From Aeromonas veronii (GTDB lineage Bacteria; Pseudomonadota; Gammaproteobacteria; Enterobacterales; Aeromonadaceae), in NCBI GenBank assembly GCA_041319085.1, contig CP101033.1:3801501-3865500 (forward strand): a stretch of DNA of 64,000 bases. The letters run 5' to 3'. The notes under the pieces were generated by a model. It was given only the letters and a program-made list of their open reading frames with translations, did not search any database and had not been told where the DNA came from. The position numbers and the translations under genes were made by a program. This document shows, one piece after another, positions 52,970 to 63,405 of this stretch (position 1 is its first letter; each line of letters begins with the position of its first letter).

Positions 52970-55042
52970 TTATTTAAAATCCCCTCCCAACCTCTGTGCC
53001 AATCCGGAATAACGCTCGGTCTTTTTCCGCACCGCTTGGGCCAGCAGGGCACGATCGCCGTAGAGATCGAGCTGCGCCTTGGCGCGGGTGATGCCGGTGT
53101 AGACCAGCTCGCGGGTCAGCAGCGGGCTGGGGCTGTCGGGCAGCACCAGCACGGTATGGGCAAACTCCGAACCCTGGGATTTGTGGATGGTCATGGCGTA
53201 GACCGTCTCGTGGGGTGGCAAGCGGCTGGGCAACAGGGCACGCAAGGTGCCGTCCGGCTGCTCAAACCATACCTTGAGCCGCCCACTTTCATCGGGCAGG
53301 CAGAGCCCCATATCGCCGTTGTAGAGGCCGACCCCGTGGTCGTTGCGCACCACCATCACCGGGCGACCGGCATACCAGTCGCCATCGCGGGCAATGAGGC
53401 CAGCCCGTGACAGGGCCAGTTCGAGCCGCTCGTTAAGCCCCAGCACGCCGAACGGGCCATCGCGCAGGGCGCAGAGGATCTGGAAGCTGTTGAATGCCTT
53501 GAATACGGCGGCGGGCGCTTCCCCCGCGCGGGCCGCCTTCAGATAGCTGCCGTAACCGGCAACCCCCTGGGCAATCAGGGCATCGTAGGCCTCCCCCGCC
53601 CAGGGGTGCAGGCTGATATCGGCGAATCCTGCGCCCCAGACTGATTCCACTGCCGTGGCATCGCCGCTGTTGCAGGCGCATGCCAGCTGGCCGATGCCCG
53701 AATGCTGATCAAAGCGCCAGCTCTTGGCCAGCAAACAGAGGCTGTCGCGCACCGGAGCCCCTGCGGGCGAGCCCTGCAAACGGTAGCCGGTCTGGCGGGA
53801 GAGCCACTCCGCCTGCGCCGGGCTGATGCCCTGTTCGATAAAGCTGCAGATATCGCCGAGCACGGCCCCCGCCTCCACCGAGGCGAGCTGATCCTTGTCG
53901 CCGAGCAGGATCAGGCGGGCGTGGCTTGGCAACGCATCGAGCAGGCGCGCCATCATCGGCAGGTCGACCATGGAGGCCTCATCCACCACCAGCAAGTCAA
54001 GGTGCAGCGGGTTGCCCGCGTGGTGGCGGAACTGGCTGCGCCCCGGAATGACCCCGAGCAGCCGGTGCAGTGTGCCCGCTTCGGTGGGGATCGCCTCCAC
54101 CCACTCGGGGGGCAGATCGAGGGCCTGCAGGGCAGAGCCGATACTCTCGGTGAGGCGCGCCGCCGCCTTGCCGGTGGGGGCCACCAGCCGGATTGCCGGG
54201 GCCTTGCCCGCTTGCAGGCCGGTCTCCACCAGAATGGCGAGCAGTTTGGCGACCGTGGTGGTCTTGCCGGTGCCGGGGCCGCCGGAGATCACCGCAAAGG
54301 GGCGCGCCGCCGCCGTGGCCGCCGCCAGCTTCTGGCCGTTGCAGCAGAGCGCCTCGGGCACCAGCGCATCCAGCTTGCTCAAGTCGCTCGCCGCCTGCGC
54401 ACTGGCGAGCAGCGCCTCGATGGCGGGCCAATCCACTTCATTGGGGAACACCAGATCCAGATACTTTTCGATAAAGTGGCGGGCCGAGAAGTCGGGGGCG
54501 AGGCGGGCCTTGAGCAGCGCCGCGAACACCAACCCGTAGTCGCGGGCAAACAGCCGCGACAGGGCGGGAGCAATCTCCGGCCATTCGGCGCGTTCACTCA
54601 ACGCGCGCAGATGGCGGGCCACCCCCAGCTCAAAGTCGTGGTAACGAGTGAGGTAGAGCCGCCCGTGCCACAGCCGCAGCGGCCAGCGCGGGGCGAGCCC
54701 CTCATCCTGCTCGGTTCCAACCAAGGGACTAGCCGCAAACAGAGCGGGCCAGCGGGCAGGATCCGCCAGATCAGCCAGCAGATCCCGGCTCTGCTGGGGA
54801 TCCAGCCCGAACGGGCGCAGGGATCCGGCAGTCAACATTTCAAGCGGCAAACAGACATGACCACGCCCCAGCTCGAAGCAGGTGAGCGCCGCCCCCAGCA
54901 CCAGCTCGGGGCTGCCGCCAAGGTCTGCCACCAGCCTGGCAAATTGCAGATCCAGCTGGCGGATGCGGCCAGCCAGCGCCAGTGTTTTCAACCGTTCAAC
55001 CATCATTGTGCTGGTTGCGGTGCTGATCATGATGCCGCTCAT
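52970..55042 (-). CDS. recD: RecD, alpha subunit of exonuclease V
   Basis: 690 residues (E. coli 608; the extra length is spread over the N-terminal half). Superfamily 1 helicase motifs: Walker A GGPGTGKTTTVAKLL near 245, DEASMVDLPMMARLL near 355, and a late motif TIHKSQGSEF near 630. RecD is the fast 5'-3' helicase of RecBCD. Its start overlaps the recB stop (ATGA). I use the first ATG at that overlap; a later ATG pair at codons 13-14 is also possible. Confidence 0.93.
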   Translation of the reverse strand: MSGIMISTATSTMMVERLKTLALAGRIRQLDLQFARLVADLGGSPELVLGAALTCFELGRGHVCLPLEMLTAGSLRPFGLDPQQSRDLLADLADPARWPALFAASPLVGTEQDEGLAPRWPLRLWHGRLYLTRYHDFELGVARHLRALSERAEWPEIAPALSRLFARDYGLVFAALLKARLAPDFSARHFIEKYLDLVFPNEVDWPAIEALLASAQAASDLSKLDALVPEALCCNGQKLAAATAAARPFAVISGGPGTGKTTTVAKLLAILVETGLQAGKAPAIRLVAPTGKAAARLTESIGSALQALDLPPEWVEAIPTEAGTLHRLLGVIPGRSQFRHHAGNPLHLDLLVVDEASMVDLPMMARLLDALPSHARLILLGDKDQLASVEAGAVLGDICSFIEQGISPAQAEWLSRQTGYRLQGSPAGAPVRDSLCLLAKSWRFDQHSGIGQLACACNSGDATAVESVWGAGFADISLHPWAGEAYDALIAQGVAGYGSYLKAARAGEAPAAVFKAFNSFQILCALRDGPFGVLGLNERLELALSRAGLIARDGDWYAGRPVMVVRNDHGVGLYNGDMGLCLPDESGRLKVWFEQPDGTLRALLPSRLPPHETVYAMTIHKSQGSEFAHTVLVLPDSPSPLLTRELVYTGITRAKAQLDLYGDRALLAQAVRKKTERYSGLAQRLGGDFK

Positions 55043-58000
55043 GCTTCTACCTCGTTCAATGCTTGGGATCCCGCAGCTGGCAGCTCACTACCTTCGCGAA
55101 ACAACTTATCCAGCCCCAGCACCAGTTCACGGCTCGGGCGGGTATGGAAAATTCCCCCCTGCGGCATGCCACGCAGGAACAGATAGAAAACGCCGCCAAA
55201 ATGCTGCTCGAAGTCGTAACCCGGCAGGCGCAGGGTGAGCAGCCGGTGCAGCGCCAGCGAGTAGAGCTGGTATTGCAGGTCGTAGCGGTGCTCGGCCATC
55301 GCCCGCTCCAGCGCCGGACGGCTGTAGTCGGCGGGGCTCATGCCGAGGTGGTTCGATTTGTAGTCGAGCAGATACCAGCGCCCCTGCCACTCGAACACCA
55401 GGTCGATAAAGCCCTTGAGCATCCCCTGCACGGTGGCAAAGCTGAGCGGCTTGTTGCCCCGCGACAGCGGGTCGTGCTGCTGGCAGAGGGCCGTCAGCGT
55501 CAGCGCCGTCACCCGCCCCATGGGCAGGAAGAACTCCAGCTCCACCTGTTTGCGCTCGGGGGCCAGATCCCGCAGCCGCACCGGCTCGCCAAAGCCCGTT
55601 TCCAGCGGGGTATCCAGCACCGCTTCGACCTGCTGTTGCAGCACGGGAGCCCAGCTCTCGTCGAAACCGTCTTGCAGCAACAAGCTGGCGATATGCTCTG
55701 CCAGCGGCTCGCCAGCGGCACTCTGAAAGTCGATGGTCTCGAACAGGCTGTGCAGCAAGGTGCCGGGACGTGCCCCTTTCGGGAAGGTAAAGATGGAGGG
55801 CTGGGGTGCCTCCTCCGGTTGCTCGGAAGCCAATGCAGCCGCCTCGGTGACTACCTCGTCATCGAAACCGGGGTTGGCAAGCACGCCCTTGCTGTGACCG
55901 TGGCCCTGCGCCGCCAGCCCGGAGTAGGAGCTGATCCACCAGTCCCGCTCGAGGGAACAGCTAAAGTGGCGCACCTGCGGCTCGCCCAGCAGCTCCTCCT
56001 CTGGCGGCAGCGGGGCCGGACGAGTGAGCGAGGGCTCACCGACGGCCACCCCGGGCAGCGCCTGTGCCAGCTCGGTGAGGGCGGTCGCCAGCGTTTGCGC
56101 ATCCCCCTCTTCCCCCTTTTGCAGCAGGTAGCCGATGGCGGTGTGGTGCAGCTCTGTCTTCTCCGACTTGCCGTTGCCCGAGCGTACCGGGGCCAGCCCC
56201 AGCCAGGTGGCGTAGACGCCCCGGGTCAGCGCCACGTAGAGCAGCCGCAAATCTTCGGCGAGGCGCTCCCTGTCCGCTTCGGCGAGCGACGAGTCGGCGC
56301 CGGTGAGATCGAGAATGGTGCGATTGCCCGCCTCATCCGCCTCGTGATAGAGCGGGGTCTTGGCGGTTCTGTGGCTGCAGATAAAGGGCAGAAACACCAG
56401 CGGATACTCCAGCCCCTTGGATTTGTGGATGGTGACGATCTGCACCAATTTCCGCTCGGATTCGAGGCGCAGTACCTGCTCCGCATCCTGGCCGTTGGGG
56501 CGGCTCACCGCCTCCCCCAGCCAGCGCAGCAGGGCATATTCCCCGTCCAGCTCGCTGCTCACCTGTTGCAGCAGCTCGCCGAGATGGAGGAAGTTGGTCA
56601 GCCGCCGCTCGCCGTAGGGGCTCGCCAAAAGCGAAGAGGCAAGATTGCGCCGGTGCAGCAGGGCCCGCAGCATCGCCAGCACGCCACGGCGGTGCCAGAT
56701 CTTGCGGTACTCTATAAACTCCTGCACCGCGCTCTCCCACGCCCGCTCGTCCGAGGCCAGCCCATCGAGTGCTTTGGCATCCAGATCAAACAGGCCGGTG
56801 GCGAGCGCCGCCCGCAGGCTGCGCTCCTCGCTCGGGTTCTGGCAGGCGTGCAGGATTAACAGGATCTCGCGCGCTTCCACCTGCTCCAGCACGCTCTCGC
56901 GGTTCGACAGATAGACGGAGGCGATGGCGAGGCGCGCCAGCTCCTGCTGCACCAGCTTGCCCTCGGCGCCGGTACGTACCAGCACGGCGATATCCCCGGC
57001 CTTCACCGCCTTGTCACCGATCAGCGCCTTGCCCTCGCTGGCCAGGGTCAGCAGGCGGTGGATCTCGGCGGCGGTGGCGCGGGCCATCTTGCTCTGGTAA
57101 TCCCCCAGATTGAAGGTGGGCTGGCCGGTCAGCTGCCAGCAGTGGAGCACGGGTGCGGTGGCGCCATCGAGCACCAGCGCCTTGCTCTTGCCCTGTGCCT
57201 CCACCGGCAGGAAGGGGATATCCGCTTCGTAGATAAAGGGATCCTTGGCCCGCTCGAACAGGCCATTGACCGCCCCCACCAGCGCACTGCTGGAGCGCCA
57301 GTTGCGCCCGAGGGTGTAGTGGGCGCTCACATTTCGCCGCGCCTGAATGTAGGTAAAGATGTCGGCGCCGCGAAAGCCGTAGATGGCCTGCTTGGGGTCA
57401 CCGATCATCAACAGCGCCGTGTCTGTGTGGCCGCCGTAAAGCCGATGGAAGATGCGGTACTGCTGGGGGTCGGTATCCTGAAATTCATCGATCATCGCCA
57501 CCCGATAAGTGGTGCGAATGCGCTCGCAGAGCCGCTCGCCCAAGCTGGAACCGAGCGCCCCGTCGAGGTCTTTGAGCAGGTCATCGAACGAGAGCTGATG
57601 GGCCTGACGCTTGCTCGCCTGCATCCGGCTACGCACTACTTTGGCCGCCCGTTGCAGGATCAGATCGCGAATACCGGGAGGGCTGGCCAGCAGCTGGTCG
57701 ATCTGGCTGAACAGCGGCAGGGTCGGTAATGCCTTCCCCTTGCTCAGCTTGGCCTCCAGGGTTTCCTGGCCGAAGCGCTCGAGATCCTTGGGCAGCGCGT
57801 AGCCGCTCGTCTCGTCCTGTGCCCAGTCGCCTATCTTGGCGAGCCAGCCTTCGTAGTTCTTGCCGGTATAGAGCTTGATTTGCCCTTCTGTCTGGCGGCG
57901 GATCTCGTCCGTCTGCGCCAGCCACTCGCTCTTCACCGCTGCGATGCGATTCATGGCCGCCTGATGGCGGGCGGCGAGGGTCTCGTCCCCCAACGCGGGG

Positions 58001-58647
58001 TGGATCTCCAGCTCACTGTTGTCGAGCCAGCTACCCATCTCCCGCAGCAGGGCGGCGGGACTCGGCCAGAACGTGCGCACGACGCTGGCGAGGGTTTTAT
58101 CCACCGGATAGAACTCGGCGCGCCAGTAGTCGCTCACCGCCTGCAGCCGAAGCTGGCTGTCGTCGGTGAGAAATTCGGTCTCGAAGAGGGCGCCCGACTC
58201 GAAGGCGTTCTGCTTGAGCATCCGCTGGCAGAAGCCGTGGATGGTAAAGACTGCCGCCTCGTCCATCTGCCGCTCGGCGGCCAGCAGGCGGCGGGCCGCC
58301 AGCTCGTGATCCTCCACCTCGACCAGCAGCTGGGCCAGCAGGGCATCATTGCTATGGCCGCGCATAAAGGCCAATCGTGCCTCGTGGATGCGGCCGCGGA
58401 TCCGCCCGCGCAGCTCGGCGGTGGCCGCTTCGGTAAAGGTCACCACCAGGATCTCGGTCACCGAGAGCGGCCGCTCGTGGGCGCTCGGCTGACCGGCATC
58501 GGCGCCCTCCTCTATCAGCGGGCCGTGGCCCAGCAGCAGGCGCAGGTAGAGACCGGCGATGGTGTAGGTCTTGCCGGTACCGGCGGAGGCTTCGATCAGT
58601 CGTTCACCATGGAGGGGAAAACACAGGGTATTGAGCGGGTTAGCCAT
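55039..58647 (-). CDS. recB: RecB, helicase-nuclease subunit of exonuclease V
   Basis: 1202 residues (E. coli 1180). Walker A EASAGTGKTYTIAGL near 18, DEFQDTDPQQYRIF near 388, and a C-terminal nuclease domain with DLVFEWQGRWYLLDYKSN near 1090, holding the catalytic Asp...Asp-x-Lys. RecB is the 3'-5' helicase and the only nuclease of RecBCD; it also loads RecA at Chi. It starts 2 bp after recC and overlaps recD. The ptrA gene that separates recC and recB in E. coli is absent. Confidence 0.95.
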   Translation of the reverse strand: MANPLNTLCFPLHGERLIEASAGTGKTYTIAGLYLRLLLGHGPLIEEGADAGQPSAHERPLSVTEILVVTFTEAATAELRGRIRGRIHEARLAFMRGHSNDALLAQLLVEVEDHELAARRLLAAERQMDEAAVFTIHGFCQRMLKQNAFESGALFETEFLTDDSQLRLQAVSDYWRAEFYPVDKTLASVVRTFWPSPAALLREMGSWLDNSELEIHPALGDETLAARHQAAMNRIAAVKSEWLAQTDEIRRQTEGQIKLYTGKNYEGWLAKIGDWAQDETSGYALPKDLERFGQETLEAKLSKGKALPTLPLFSQIDQLLASPPGIRDLILQRAAKVVRSRMQASKRQAHQLSFDDLLKDLDGALGSSLGERLCERIRTTYRVAMIDEFQDTDPQQYRIFHRLYGGHTDTALLMIGDPKQAIYGFRGADIFTYIQARRNVSAHYTLGRNWRSSSALVGAVNGLFERAKDPFIYEADIPFLPVEAQGKSKALVLDGATAPVLHCWQLTGQPTFNLGDYQSKMARATAAEIHRLLTLASEGKALIGDKAVKAGDIAVLVRTGAEGKLVQQELARLAIASVYLSNRESVLEQVEAREILLILHACQNPSEERSLRAALATGLFDLDAKALDGLASDERAWESAVQEFIEYRKIWHRRGVLAMLRALLHRRNLASSLLASPYGERRLTNFLHLGELLQQVSSELDGEYALLRWLGEAVSRPNGQDAEQVLRLESERKLVQIVTIHKSKGLEYPLVFLPFICSHRTAKTPLYHEADEAGNRTILDLTGADSSLAEADRERLAEDLRLLYVALTRGVYATWLGLAPVRSGNGKSEKTELHHTAIGYLLQKGEEGDAQTLATALTELAQALPGVAVGEPSLTRPAPLPPEEELLGEPQVRHFSCSLERDWWISSYSGLAAQGHGHSKGVLANPGFDDEVVTEAAALASEQPEEAPQPSIFTFPKGARPGTLLHSLFETIDFQSAAGEPLAEHIASLLLQDGFDESWAPVLQQQVEAVLDTPLETGFGEPVRLRDLAPERKQVELEFFLPMGRVTALTLTALCQQHDPLSRGNKPLSFATVQGMLKGFIDLVFEWQGRWYLLDYKSNHLGMSPADYSRPALERAMAEHRYDLQYQLYSLALHRLLTLRLPGYDFEQHFGGVFYLFLRGMPQGGIFHTRPSRELVLGLDKLFREGSELPAAGSQALNEVEA

Positions 58648-58649
58648 GA

Positions 58650-61600
58650 TTACATCATCTCCATGGTGGTCAGCAGCGGGGTCAGGTGTTCGCGGGCCAG
58701 CGCCTGCAACTGCCCCAGCACCTCGTCATCGAGTTCGGGGAAGCAGCGGGCGACGTAAACGTCTTGCCCCTCCCCATTGATCATCCAGCCGCCGTTGAAA
58801 CGGGTGAGGGCCGCCTTGTCGGCCGCCTCCGGCTTGTCGGAATCCTTCTCGATCGCCCTGAGCCAATCCCAGGCGGTGTTGGGGAAGAACGGCAGCGGCC
58901 GCTTCATCCCCTGCGCCCAGCACGCCACCAGCGCAGCCAGCTTGGGCCGCGCCTCGTCGGCAGCGAGTACAGGCAGGCGCAGACTCTGTTTGGCATCGAA
59001 CAACAGGGTGTCGCCGGGGGTGTCGCTGAGGGAGAGGCAGAGGTGCTGGATCCAGCCCAGCAGCAGATCCTTGCCGTTGAAGCTGCCGGGTTTGACCACC
59101 AGCAAGCGCCCCTTCTGGGTGTCGATCCACCCTTGCAGCTGGCCCTGAGTGAGAGAGATATCGATCTCCACCGCCTGCTTTTCTGACTCATTGGCAGCAA
59201 CCCATGGCCGCAGCCGATCCGCCAGCGTGCCCATCTCGGCATCCAGATCGTCCAGCAGCAGGCTGCCGAACCACCCTTGCGGCAACAGGCCGGTGAGCTG
59301 TAACCGCTCGCGCCGCGCCGCACTATCACCCTCAGCCAAGTGAGCACCGAGTAGCAGATCTTTCAGCTGATAATGTTGCAGGCCATCCAGTTCGAACGGC
59401 TCGCTATCCTCGATGTTGGCTTCGTTCAGCTCAAACCACACCTTGAGGCGGCGGTTAAGGAAATATTTGGTGGGCTGGCGATAGAAGCGCAGCAGCTCCG
59501 CCAGCTCCAGCCCCTGCTCCTTGCCCCATTCGGGGGGTAAAGGCAGCTCGCCGCTCTGGAAGTTGGCCGCGCCGCGCACCGGATTGAGAGCGGGCAGCCA
59601 GTCGGCGGCGTAGGTAAAGAGGCGCGAACCCGCCTCCGGGTAGAAGTAGTTGCGGCTGTAGGGGGTAAGCGGGTGCGCCACCATCAGGTGGTTGAGCAGC
59701 CGCTTGCCGGAGGTTTCGTCGTCGAGGCTCTCATCCCCCGCCAGCACAAAGCCCTGCCGCACATAGTCGATCAGCTCCGCCAGCAGTACCGAGGGCACCT
59801 TGTCGCTGTTGTCCTGCGCGCTGAAGCCCTGATAGCTGATATAGAGCCCCTGCTGGGCGCTGAGCAGCGCCTCGAGGAAGAGGTAGCGGTCATCATCACG
59901 ACGGGAGCGATCCCCGCGCCGCGACGCCACCGCCATCAGGTCGAACCCCATGGGAGCCAAGGTGCGCGGGTAGACGCCATCGTTCATGCCGAGCAGGCAG
60001 ACCTGCTTGAAGGGGATGGAGCGCATCGGCATCAGGGTGCAGAAGTTGACCTGACCGGCGAGGAAGCGCTGGCTGGAGCGGGACTCCCCCAGCACGCTGC
60101 CGAGGTAATCCTGCAGCAGGTCGGCGGTAATAGGCTGCTCGAAGCGGGCCTCGCCGAGCCGGGTCTGCCACTCGGCCAGCTGGCTGCGGATCAGCTGCAG
60201 CTGACGCTCTTCATCTTCGTCGGCCAGATAGAAGCGCTCCAGCAGCGCCAGCAGGCAGGCGTTCCACTCGGCCAGCGGCTGCGCCTGTTGCAGGCGGGGA
60301 AGAAACTCGGCCAGCGAATCGACGAACCAGGCGAGCTTGCCGAGCGCCAACCCCTGCTGACCCTCGATATCGGCATAAGGCAAAATACCCGCCACCGGCT
60401 CACCGTCGCCCATGGCAAAGCCGAGCAGCATGCGGCGCAGACCGAACAGCCAGCTGTTGCCGGACATGGGCGGCAGATCGAAACGGACGGGATAGCTGTC
60501 GTCCAGCCCCCAGCGGATACCTGTTTCCTGCACCCAGACCCGCAGCTGGTTGAACTCGTCGTCATCCAGCTCGAAGCGGCGTAGCACGGCGGGCACCTCG
60601 AGAATGGCGAGCAGCTCCCCTGCCCCGAAGCGGGCGTTGGGCAGCCTGAGCAGGGCGAGGAAGCTTTGCAGCAGCGGGCTCTCCTGACTCGCCGCCCGAT
60701 CCGAAACCGCAAACGGGATCTGGCCGCGCGCCCCAAACACCGCCTGAATATAGGGGCCGTAGCTATTCACATCCGGCATCATCACCACCACGTCTTTCGG
60801 GGTGAGGGTCGGGTCCTGCTCGAACAGCGCCAGCAGCCGGTCGTGCAGCACCTCGAGTTCGCGCATCGGGCCGTGGCAGGCGTGGATCTGCAAGGATCCT
60901 TCCGCCGAGCTGATGGGGCTCTTGTGCTGGCTGCTGTCGAGATCGAACTGACCGGCGCCTCGCTCGGCCAGCTCCAGCACATCCTTCTGGATGGCGCGCA
61001 GCAGGCTGACATTGCCCTTGCCATCCACCTCGTCGATATCGACGAAGGCCTCGATTTGCGGCACCTCCAGCTCCATCAGCTGATGCAGGTAGTCGCGCCC
61101 CAGCTTGCCCATGGAGGCGAGCAGCGGGTTGGCGGGGCCTTGCAAGGTCTCGATATCGGTACCGGGTTTGAGCTTGTTTTCGAGGCGCGCCAACGTCTTG
61201 CGATCCAGCAGATCCCCCCAGTAGTAGCGGCAGGGGTTGGTGACGAACAGGTGCACCTCCACCTCCGACCGGCTGCCGAGGGCCAGCAGCGCCTCCACAT
61301 AGCGCGGCGGCAGCGCCGAGATGCCGAACACGAATACCCGCTGCGGCAGCTTGCCCGGCAGATCGGCGGTACGCTCCAGCTCGTGGATAAACTCCTCGTA
61401 GAGGTTGGCACGGTGGTAGCCACTCGGAGAGAGCGCCAGGGTGCGGGCCACCAGCTCGCGCCACAGCTCGGGCTGCCAATCCTGACCGCTCACCCCGGCC
61501 AGTTCGAGCCCCAGCCCTTCCCCCTCTTCCCAACGGGCGATCCAGTCCGGCCGGTAGACCAGATACTGGTCAAAGAGATCCGCTACCTTCTGGCAGAGCT

Positions 61601-62000
61601 GCCACAGCCGCACTTGCTCGGGATCCCGGGCTGGATCCTCGTCCCCTCCGCCGCCCAGATAGGCGGCGAGCGGGGCAAAGGCGGGGCGATCCAGCAAGGC
61701 AGGCAAAATGGTCATCAGCTGCCAGCTCATGGAGCCCTTGTTGTAGGGGCTTATGCGAGGCACGTCCGCCAGTACCTGGGTGAACATCTCCCAGATAAAG
61801 CTGGCGGGCAGCGGGAAGTCGATATTGGCGGCGATGCCGAAGGCCTTAGCCAGCTCCAGCTTGAGCCACTGGGCCATGCCCGGGCTCTGCACCAGAATTT
61901 GCTCCCGATCGAAGGGGTGAGAGAGGGGCGCCTGCCGGATGCGGCTCACCAGCAGCTCTTTGAGCAGATCCAGCTGATTGGAGTGGTAGAGGGTAAACAT
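58650..62000 (-). CDS. recC: RecC, Chi-recognition subunit of exonuclease V
   Basis: 1116 residues (E. coli 1122). It starts MFTLYHSNQLDLLKELL, the family N-terminus, with a QSPGMAQWLKLELAKAFGIAANIDFPLPASF segment near residue 35 and an inactive nuclease-like C-terminal region. RecC holds the Chi-scanning tunnel of RecBCD. The ATG at 62000 is chosen over a TTG two codons upstream because it matches the family start. It heads the recC-recB-recD operon. Confidence 0.94.
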   Translation of the reverse strand: MFTLYHSNQLDLLKELLVSRIRQAPLSHPFDREQILVQSPGMAQWLKLELAKAFGIAANIDFPLPASFIWEMFTQVLADVPRISPYNKGSMSWQLMTILPALLDRPAFAPLAAYLGGGGDEDPARDPEQVRLWQLCQKVADLFDQYLVYRPDWIARWEEGEGLGLELAGVSGQDWQPELWRELVARTLALSPSGYHRANLYEEFIHELERTADLPGKLPQRVFVFGISALPPRYVEALLALGSRSEVEVHLFVTNPCRYYWGDLLDRKTLARLENKLKPGTDIETLQGPANPLLASMGKLGRDYLHQLMELEVPQIEAFVDIDEVDGKGNVSLLRAIQKDVLELAERGAGQFDLDSSQHKSPISSAEGSLQIHACHGPMRELEVLHDRLLALFEQDPTLTPKDVVVMMPDVNSYGPYIQAVFGARGQIPFAVSDRAASQESPLLQSFLALLRLPNARFGAGELLAILEVPAVLRRFELDDDEFNQLRVWVQETGIRWGLDDSYPVRFDLPPMSGNSWLFGLRRMLLGFAMGDGEPVAGILPYADIEGQQGLALGKLAWFVDSLAEFLPRLQQAQPLAEWNACLLALLERFYLADEDEERQLQLIRSQLAEWQTRLGEARFEQPITADLLQDYLGSVLGESRSSQRFLAGQVNFCTLMPMRSIPFKQVCLLGMNDGVYPRTLAPMGFDLMAVASRRGDRSRRDDDRYLFLEALLSAQQGLYISYQGFSAQDNSDKVPSVLLAELIDYVRQGFVLAGDESLDDETSGKRLLNHLMVAHPLTPYSRNYFYPEAGSRLFTYAADWLPALNPVRGAANFQSGELPLPPEWGKEQGLELAELLRFYRQPTKYFLNRRLKVWFELNEANIEDSEPFELDGLQHYQLKDLLLGAHLAEGDSAARRERLQLTGLLPQGWFGSLLLDDLDAEMGTLADRLRPWVAANESEKQAVEIDISLTQGQLQGWIDTQKGRLLVVKPGSFNGKDLLLGWIQHLCLSLSDTPGDTLLFDAKQSLRLPVLAADEARPKLAALVACWAQGMKRPLPFFPNTAWDWLRAIEKDSDKPEAADKAALTRFNGGWMINGEGQDVYVARCFPELDDEVLGQLQALAREHLTPLLTTMEMM

Positions 62001-62197
62001 GAGCAATTCCCGCCTGTGGATGAGAGGGGGCGAGGGAAAAGGCGAACCATTTCCGTCACTTCATAAGAGAGGGAATTGTCGGGGATCGGGGGATAAGATG
62101 CAAAAGGCGCTTGCGGCCAGTGACAGGCAAGAGGCGGAATCATGAGGGGCGCCGCAGATTTGGCCCGTCGCCTCACCGATCCGGAAAACGCAGACAG

Positions 62198-62223
62198 AAA
62201 AAAGCCGGTGCTGTTGCACCGGC
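62198..62223 (-). terminator. Terminator after the DoxX gene
   Basis: On the minus strand GCCGGTGC-AACA-GCACCGGC followed by TTTTTT. It lies 33 bp past the stop at 62257. Confidence 0.9.
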
Positions 62224-62256
62224 CAAAAGGCTTGGAAAACTTGACTCTTCAGGGCA

Positions 62257-62649
62257 TTACCAGTTTTTGCCGAGACGGGCATCCACACTGAAAGCCCCTG
62301 CTCCGGCCGCCGCCAGCGCCAGGAAACCACCAGCCACGGAGACGTTCTTCATAAACATCAGCATCTGCATCTGTTCGGCAGGCTGATAGTGGAAAATAAA
62401 GGCGGCCATCAGGGTGAAACCGGCCATCAGCACGGAGAGGCTGCGGGTAAAGAGACCCAGCATGATGGCGAGGCCACCGCCCAGCTCAAGCAGGATCACC
62501 AGCGGCAGGATAACGCCCGGCACGCCCATCGCTTCCATATAACCCTGAGTACCGGCGTAACCGCCGATCTTGCCCCAGCCCGCCATTACGAACATCAGCG
62601 CCAGCAGTACACGACCCGCCAGCAGTGCCAAATCTTTCATCTTGTCCAT
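62257..62649 (-). CDS. DoxX-family membrane protein
   Basis: 130 residues with four predicted membrane segments (about 8-25, 46-66, 70-88, 100-120) and the DoxX segment GRVLLALMFVMAGWGKIGG near residue 12. DoxX-type proteins are small inner-membrane proteins, some linked to redox or thiol stress. It lies downstream of the pirin gene in the same direction (39-bp gap), and the two are probably cotranscribed. DoxX-pirin pairs are common. Confidence 0.88.
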   Translation of the reverse strand: MDKMKDLALLAGRVLLALMFVMAGWGKIGGYAGTQGYMEAMGVPGVILPLVILLELGGGLAIMLGLFTRSLSVLMAGFTLMAAFIFHYQPAEQMQMLMFMKNVSVAGGFLALAAAGAGAFSVDARLGKNW

Positions 62650-62688
62650 GTCATATTCCTCATTGGTGTCACATTACCGCTGACTGCT

Positions 62689-63375
62689 TCAGGGTAGGTC
62701 AAATAACAGGGCTTGGCTGGCACTGGTCGCAACCAGCTCCCATCGGTATTCATCACGACTGAGTACCCCGTCGCCGGGTCGGGCAGCCAGACCGTTGGCG
62801 GTCAACTCCCCTGAAATCATCTGCAGGTAGCCGTGTCGGCCAGCCAGTGCCCACTCGAGCGTCTCGCCCGGTGCCAGCTCCAGCCGCCATACGCGGGCCT
62901 GTTGGCGGATCCGCAGCGATCCCGCCTCGCCATCCGGTGACGCCACCAGCGTCATGCCCGGTCTGGACTCGATCTTCTTCTGCTGATATCCGGGTGGCGT
63001 GCCGAACTCGTTCGGCTCGATCCAGATCTGCAACAGGGAGAGCGGATCCGTCTGCGAGGGGTTGTACTCGCTGTGGCGGATCCCGCTGCCTGCGCTCATC
63101 AGCTGGAAATCCCCAGCCGGGATCTGCTCGGCATGGCCGAGGCTGTCCTTGTGCTCTATGGTGCCTCGCAGCACGCAGGTGAGGATCTCCATATTGGCGT
63201 GAGGGTGAGTGGCGAATCCGCCACCCGGCGCAACCAGATCCTGATTGATCACCCGCAGCACCGAGTGTCCCATCCACTCAGGGTCATAGTAGTGACCGAA
63301 GGAGAAACTGTGGCGCGCGTCCAGCCAGCCAAAGTTGGCCTTGCCCCGCGCTTCTGCGGCTCTCAATTGCATCAT
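62689..63375 (-). CDS. Pirin-family bicupin protein (YhhW-like)
   Basis: 228 residues. The N-terminal cupin carries the metal ligands in THPHANMEILTCVLRG near residue 56 and the HSEYNPS segment near 100; the C-terminal cupin is less conserved. The closest type is E. coli YhhW, a quercetin 2,3-dioxygenase in vitro; the physiological substrate is unknown. A GGAG ribosome site lies 8 bp before the first of two adjacent ATG codons. Confidence 0.9.
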   Translation of the reverse strand: MMQLRAAEARGKANFGWLDARHSFSFGHYYDPEWMGHSVLRVINQDLVAPGGGFATHPHANMEILTCVLRGTIEHKDSLGHAEQIPAGDFQLMSAGSGIRHSEYNPSQTDPLSLLQIWIEPNEFGTPPGYQQKKIESRPGMTLVASPDGEAGSLRIRQQARVWRLELAPGETLEWALAGRHGYLQMISGELTANGLAARPGDGVLSRDEYRWELVATSASQALLFDLP

Positions 63376-63405
63376 GGTCTGCTCCTCATCTATCCGGGGT
63401 TCGAC

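Noticed and set aside
55063..56859. 598-codon plus-strand ORF opposite recB (similar cases opposite recD and recC)
   Set aside because: Shadow frames caused by high GC; the minus-strand helicase motifs are unambiguous.
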